A program made the position numbers and the translations under genes. This document shows, one piece after another, positions 5,919 to 8,700 of a stretch of DNA of 8,700 nucleotides. The stretch's first letter is position 1, and the number at the start of each line of letters is the position of its first letter. The notes beneath the pieces were generated by a model that searched no databases, was not told the origin of the DNA, and worked only from the letters and a program-made list of their open reading frames with translations. The stretch is from Frankiales bacterium (GTDB taxonomy: Bacteria > Actinomycetota > Actinomycetes > Mycobacteriales > SCTD01). The DNA is taken from positions 1-8,700 of the forward strand of contig SCTD01000179.1 of assembly GCA_004299215.1 (NCBI GenBank), given 5' to 3'.

Positions 5919-6991
5919 CTGGCGGCGATCAGGTCGCCGAGCCGCTCCAGCGAGCGCAGCGCGCCGCCCAGGCCGAGCTCGTCGACCTTGCCGGCCAGGA
6001 ACCAGCGGTGCAGCGGGAAGGAGACGTCGACGCCGAGCCCGCCGTGCAGGTGCACCGCAGAGCTGGTCACGCGCTGCACGCCGTCGGCCGCCCAGAACGC
6101 CGCGATCGCGGTCTGCTCCCCGGCGGGCAGGCCCTCGTCGATGCGCCAGACCGCCTGCTGCATGGTCAGTCTCATCGCCTCGACGTCGATCCACATGTCG
6201 GCGACCCGGCAGGTGACGGCCTGGAACGCGGCCAGCGGCTTGCCGAACTGCTCGCGCGTCGAGACGTGGTGGGCCGCCAGCGACAGCGCCTGCTCCGCGA
6301 CCCCCACCGCGTGCGCGCACTGCAGCAGCGTCGTCCGGACGAGCGCGGCCTCGAGCGCCTCCGCGCCGCGGGCGAGCTCGACGGCAGCCGCCCCGTCGAG
6401 CAGCACGGTCGCGTGCGGCTCCTGCGAGCTCACCAGCTCGTCCTCGAGCACGATGCCGGTGCCGGGCACGGCGAGCAGCAGCAGGAGCGGCGTGTCGTCG
6501 GCTGCCCGGGCCGACACGACCAGGTGTGACGCCTCGCGCGCCCACGGCACGGCCAGCCGGGCGCCGCTGAGCAGCCAGCCGTCGCCGTCGGCCACGGCTC
6601 GCACCGACGGCGCGAGCGGGTCGCCGACGCCGGACTCCGCGAGGGCGGGTACGACGATCGCCTCCGCGGCGACGGCGCTCCGGAGCAGGCCGGCGTGCCG
6701 GTCGCCGGTGGTGGCGGCGATCGTCTGCAGCGCAGCGAGCACGTGCACGGCAGGCACGCGGCCGGCAGCCCGGCCGGTCTCCTCGGCGACGACGCACGCC
6801 TCGGCCAGGCCCAGGCCGCCGCCGTCGACCTCCTCGGGCAGCGCCATGCCGAGCAGGCCGCTCTCGCCGAGCCGCGCCCAGAGCGCCTCGTCGAAGCCGG
6901 TCAGCCCGAGCTCGGCCGCGGTGCCGGTCGCGAGCAGGCGTGCGGCCAGACCGGCGATCTCGGTCTGCTCCTCGGTGGGGGTGAAGTCCAT
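5915..6991 (-). CDS. Acyl-CoA dehydrogenase, FadE27/ChsE5-like subunit
   Basis: This encodes 358 residues with the acyl-CoA dehydrogenase fold: N-terminal helical domain (MDFTPTEEQTEIAGLAARLL at the start), middle beta domain, C-terminal helical domain. The STREQFGKPLAAFQAV segment is at 244-259 and HLHGGLGVD at 314-322, both typical of the family's FAD- and subunit-contacting regions. The start and these segments resemble mycobacterial FadE27 as I recall it, the smaller subunit of the FadE26-FadE27 (ChsE4-ChsE5) alpha2beta2 enzyme. I see no glutamate aligned with the catalytic LNHER of the partner gene, as expected if catalysis is supplied by the other subunit. The start is ATG at 6991, with GAGGACG upstream and a 25-base gap from the partner gene. 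The stop overlaps the thioesterase start (GTGA). The likely role is to complete the active dehydrogenase for an alpha-methyl-branched steroid side-chain CoA ester; substrate and pairing are inferred. Confidence 0.88.
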   Translation of the reverse strand: MDFTPTEEQTEIAGLAARLLATGTAAELGLTGFDEALWARLGESGLLGMALPEEVDGGGLGLAEACVVAEETGRAAGRVPAVHVLAALQTIAATTGDRHAGLLRSAVAAEAIVVPALAESGVGDPLAPSVRAVADGDGWLLSGARLAVPWAREASHLVVSARAADDTPLLLLLAVPGTGIVLEDELVSSQEPHATVLLDGAAAVELARGAEALEAALVRTTLLQCAHAVGVAEQALSLAAHHVSTREQFGKPLAAFQAVTCRVADMWIDVEAMRLTMQQAVWRIDEGLPAGEQTAIAAFWAADGVQRVTSSAVHLHGGLGVDVSFPLHRWFLAGKVDELGLGGALRSLERLGDLIAAR

Positions 6992-7016
6992 CGGACGTCC
7001 TCGTCTCGGCGTGCGG

Positions 7017-8195
7017 TCAGCGGGCGGTGCGGGGCAGGCCGAGGGCGGTCTGCGCGAGGATCTCGCGCTGCACCTCGTTGGAGCCGCCCCCGAAGGTGCG
7101 CACCGGCGCACCGCGGAAGGCCTTCTCGAGCACCCCGGCGAGCTCGGCGCCGGGAGACCCCTTGCGCACGAAGCCGGCGCGGCCGATGACCTCGAGCAGC
7201 AGCTTGTAGCACTCGATGTCGGTCTCGCTGCCGTAGACCTTGCCGCTGGAGGCGTCGGCGGGGGTGAGCTGGTCGGTCTCGAGCTTCCACGCCATCCGCC
7301 AGTTGAGGAGCTTCAGCGCCTCGAAGCGGGCGTAGACCCGCGCCAGCGTCGTGCGCACCCAGGGCACGTCGATCAACCTCGTGCCGTCGGCGGTCGTCTC
7401 CTGCGTCGCCCAGGTGCGCACCGCCTCGAAGAGCTCGAGTGAACGGCCGCCCATCGCGGCGAGCGCCACGCGCTCGTGGTTGAGCTGCGAGGTGATCAGG
7501 CGCCAGCCGGCGTCGACCTCGCCGACGACCATGTCGAGCGGGACGTGCACGTCCTCGTAGTAGGTCGCGGTCGTGACCTCGCCGCCGACGGTGGTGATCG
7601 GTGTGGCGGTGAAGCCCGGGTCCCTGGTGTCCACCAGCAGGATCGTGATGCCCTTGTGCTTGGCGACGTCAGGGTTCGTGCGGCAGGCGAGCCAGATGTA
7701 GTCGGCGCTGTCGCCCGCGGTCGTGTAGACCTTGTTGCCGTTGACGACGAGCTCCTCGCCGACCCGCTCGGCGCGGGTGCGCAGCGACGCGAGGTCGGTG
7801 CCGGAGCCGGGCTCGGTGTAGCCGATCGCGACGTCGAGGGTCCCGGCCAGGATCCGCGGCAGGAAGAAGTCCTTCTGCGCGTCGGTGCCGTGCCGCATCA
7901 GCGTCGGTCCGACGGTGTTCAGCGCGATCATGGGTACGGGAGCGCCGGCCCGGGTCGCCTCGTCGAAGAACACGAACTGCTCCAGGACCGAGCGTCCCTG
8001 GCCGCCGTACTCCGTCGGCCAGCCGATGCCGAGCCAGCCGTCGGCGCCCATCTTCTGGCGGATCTCGCGGACCGCGGGACCGCCGTTGCCCTCGCGGGCG
8101 ATGGCGTCCTTGACCTCGGGGGTGAGCAGGCTGCCGAAGTAGCTGCGCAGCTGGTCCCGCAGCTCCTGCTGAGCCGGGGTGTAGTCGATCCGCAC
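7017..8195 (-). CDS. Acyl-CoA dehydrogenase, FadE26/ChsE4-like catalytic subunit
   Basis: This encodes 392 residues of an FAD-dependent acyl-CoA dehydrogenase that introduces an alpha,beta double bond into an acyl-CoA in the cytosol. Signatures: GWPTEYGGQG at 58-67, YTEPGSGTDLASLRT at 126-140, and a C-terminal FGGGSNEVQREI-type segment. E241 in SQLNHERVA corresponds to the catalytic glutamate reported in FadE26 (ChsE4). From its first residues (VRIDYTPAQQELRDQLRSYF) to the end the sequence closely follows Mycobacterium FadE26 as I remember it, the subunit that with FadE27 starts beta-oxidation of the cholesterol side chain. The GTG at 8195-8193 is chosen because GGAGGA lies three bases upstream and because it aligns with the FadE26 start; an upstream ATG at 8258 would run through the operator. 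It is the first gene of the FadE26-FadE27-thioesterase unit. A KstR-type box lies 14 bases before it, matching KstR control of fadE26/27 in mycobacteria. Confidence 0.9.
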   Translation of the reverse strand: MRIDYTPAQQELRDQLRSYFGSLLTPEVKDAIAREGNGGPAVREIRQKMGADGWLGIGWPTEYGGQGRSVLEQFVFFDEATRAGAPVPMIALNTVGPTLMRHGTDAQKDFFLPRILAGTLDVAIGYTEPGSGTDLASLRTRAERVGEELVVNGNKVYTTAGDSADYIWLACRTNPDVAKHKGITILLVDTRDPGFTATPITTVGGEVTTATYYEDVHVPLDMVVGEVDAGWRLITSQLNHERVALAAMGGRSLELFEAVRTWATQETTADGTRLIDVPWVRTTLARVYARFEALKLLNWRMAWKLETDQLTPADASSGKVYGSETDIECYKLLLEVIGRAGFVRKGSPGAELAGVLEKAFRGAPVRTFGGGSNEVQREILAQTALGLPRTAR

Positions 8196-8196
8196 C

Positions 8197-8204
8197 GATC
8201 CTCC
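8197..8204 (-). promoter_or_regulatory. Ribosome binding site deciding the FadE26-like GTG start
   Basis: On the minus strand this reads GGAGGATC, directly before GTG at 8195-8193. The spacing is short but the match is strong, and the resulting N-terminus agrees with FadE26. It excludes the longer in-frame ATG reading at 8258. Confidence 0.75.
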
Positions 8205-8209
8205 AGGAC

Positions 8210-8223
8210 TAGAACGTGTTCCA
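8210..8223. promoter_or_regulatory. KstR-type operator, box 3 (upstream of the acyl-CoA dehydrogenase operon)
   Basis: TAGAACGTGTTCCA fits TnnAACnnGTTnnA at all fixed positions and is the exact reverse complement of box 1. It lies 14 bases before the FadE26-like GTG and five bases before its ribosome binding site, so a bound repressor would block the promoter or transcript start of the operon. The box-to-start distance (14 bases) is nearly the same as for box 2 and the MFS gene (13 bases). Confidence 0.82.
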
Positions 8224-8233
8224 CTTAGGACTC

Positions 8234-8264
8234 TCCCGGTTCGCGCGCCGCGCGTCAACCGGGG
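8234..8264 (-). terminator. Hairpin at the end of the partial MFS gene
   Basis: CCCGGTT (8235-8241) pairs with AACCGGG (8257-8263). An inner CGCGC/GCGCG stem (8242-8246 with 8250-8254) and an outer T·G pair extend it, leaving a two-base bulge. It begins directly after the MFS stop codon on the minus strand and separates that gene from box 3 and the FadE26-like promoter. There is no T-run; intrinsic termination is likely but unproven. Confidence 0.6.
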
Positions 8265-8700
8265 TCAGAGCAGGGCGACGGCCAGCAGCGAGAGTCCGAG
8301 CAGCACCACCGTCGCGACGAGCTGCCAGCTCGCCGGCATCCGCTCGCGCACCGACGGCGGCAGCGTCGTGGGGTCGATCCCCTGCGCCACCAGGGTGTCA
8401 CGGGCGACGTGGCAGCGGCCGCGCCAGAGCAGCGCGCTCGCGACCAGGATGGCCGGCAGGGTGCAGCGGAAGCCCAGTCCCAGGTCGCCGCGCAGCACCC
8501 CGTCGGCGGCGATCACCTGGTTCATGTCGGCGATCAGCCCCACCAGGGGAGGGAAGAGTGCGGCCAGCACGTTGCTGGACAGCTTGAGCAGCCCGAACGC
8601 CGTCCCCCGCAGCGCCGGCGGCACGACCTCCGAGGTGAGCACCGTCGTCGCCGGCAGCGAGCCGACGAGCAGGCCGACCGAGACGCCCTGCATCGGCAGC
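8265..8700 (-). CDS. Partial MFS transporter, C-terminal part
   Basis: The frame is open from the window edge (no stop up to 8700) to TGA at 8267-8265, about 145 residues; the 5' end is outside. It holds several hydrophobic helices: one around QGVSVGLLVGSLPATTVL, then VVPPALRGTAFGLLKLSSNVLAALFPPLVGLIADMN, then two toward the C-terminus (around PAILVASALLW and LVATVVLLGLSLLAVALL). The P-x-x-LRGTAFGL loop followed by a PPLVGLIAD helix is a common C-terminal-half MFS pattern. The hydrophilic stretch between the last two helices (WRGRCHVARDTLVAQGIDPTTLPPSVRER) is a cytoplasmic-type loop. The ATG at 8693-8691 is internal, not the start. The substrate is unknown. A hairpin separates it from the KstR box of the next operon, so it belongs to a different transcription unit. 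Confidence 0.7.
   Translation of the reverse strand, partial: LPMQGVSVGLLVGSLPATTVLTSEVVPPALRGTAFGLLKLSSNVLAALFPPLVGLIADMNQVIAADGVLRGDLGLGFRCTLPAILVASALLWRGRCHVARDTLVAQGIDPTTLPPSVRERMPASWQLVATVVLLGLSLLAVALL

Noticed and set aside
5919..6797. N-terminal extension of the thioesterase frame (apparent 507-codon protein)
   Set aside because: It is the shadow of the FadE27-like gene in another frame, arginine/alanine-rich and motif-free; the GTG overlapping the FadE27-like stop is the natural start.
5259..7442. Long open frame (about 727 codons) on the plus strand opposite the thioesterase and acyl-CoA dehydrogenase genes
   Set aside because: The frame is low in complexity and rich in S/A/R/P, with no motifs; the minus strand carries three well-supported genes there.
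8196..8258. Longer FadE26-like N-terminus starting at ATG 8258
   Set aside because: It would run through KstR box 3 and the MFS terminator hairpin; GTG 8195 has a good ribosome binding site and aligns with the known FadE26 start.

Overview
The window is chromosomal DNA from a high-GC Gram-positive bacterium (Actinomycetota). This rests on the very high GC content, GTG starts, I-shaped terminator-like hairpins without U-tracts, and gene families typical of mycobacteria, rhodococci, Nocardioides and relatives. It is nearly all coding: six complete and two partial enzyme or transporter genes on the two strands, plus short, information-rich intergenic regions. I see no tRNA, rRNA, CRISPR array, insertion sequence or phage gene.

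Layout. (1) 1-187, plus strand: tail of a probable F420-dependent PPOX-type protein, converging on the next unit through a shared CTAG stop. (2) 3752-184, minus strand: an operon of aldehyde dehydrogenase, NDMA-dependent (mycofactocin-type) zinc alcohol dehydrogenase, and a short-chain dehydrogenase/reductase. (3) 3753-3872: a divergent promoter region with two 14-bp palindromes fitting TnnAACnnGTTnnA and a separate perfect 18-bp palindrome. (4) 3873-5108, plus strand: a complete MFS transporter of the EntS/MFS_3 type. (5) 5109-5273: a convergent intergenic region with a perfect 20-bp-stem hairpin and a second smaller one. (6) 8195-5274, minus strand: an operon of two acyl-CoA dehydrogenase subunits that resemble mycobacterial FadE26 and FadE27 (ChsE4/ChsE5), followed by a translationally coupled hotdog thioesterase; a third TnnAACnnGTTnnA palindrome lies directly upstream. 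(7) 8265-8700, minus strand: the C-terminal part of another MFS transporter, ending in a hairpin.

The unifying signal is the set of three operators matching the motif of KstR, the TetR-family repressor of cholesterol/steroid catabolism in actinobacteria. They sit before all three transcription units that begin inside the window. The boxes and the FadE26/FadE27-like pair together suggest a steroid side-chain catabolic region. In that reading the alcohol and aldehyde dehydrogenases would oxidise a side-chain alcohol to the acid, the FadE pair would begin beta-oxidation of the CoA ester, the thioesterase would release or proofread CoA esters, and the MFS protein would move a steroid or intermediate. 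The operator matches are read directly from the sequence. The FadE26/27 assignment comes from remembered family sequence. The substrates of the ADH, ALDH, SDR, thioesterase and MFS proteins are inference.
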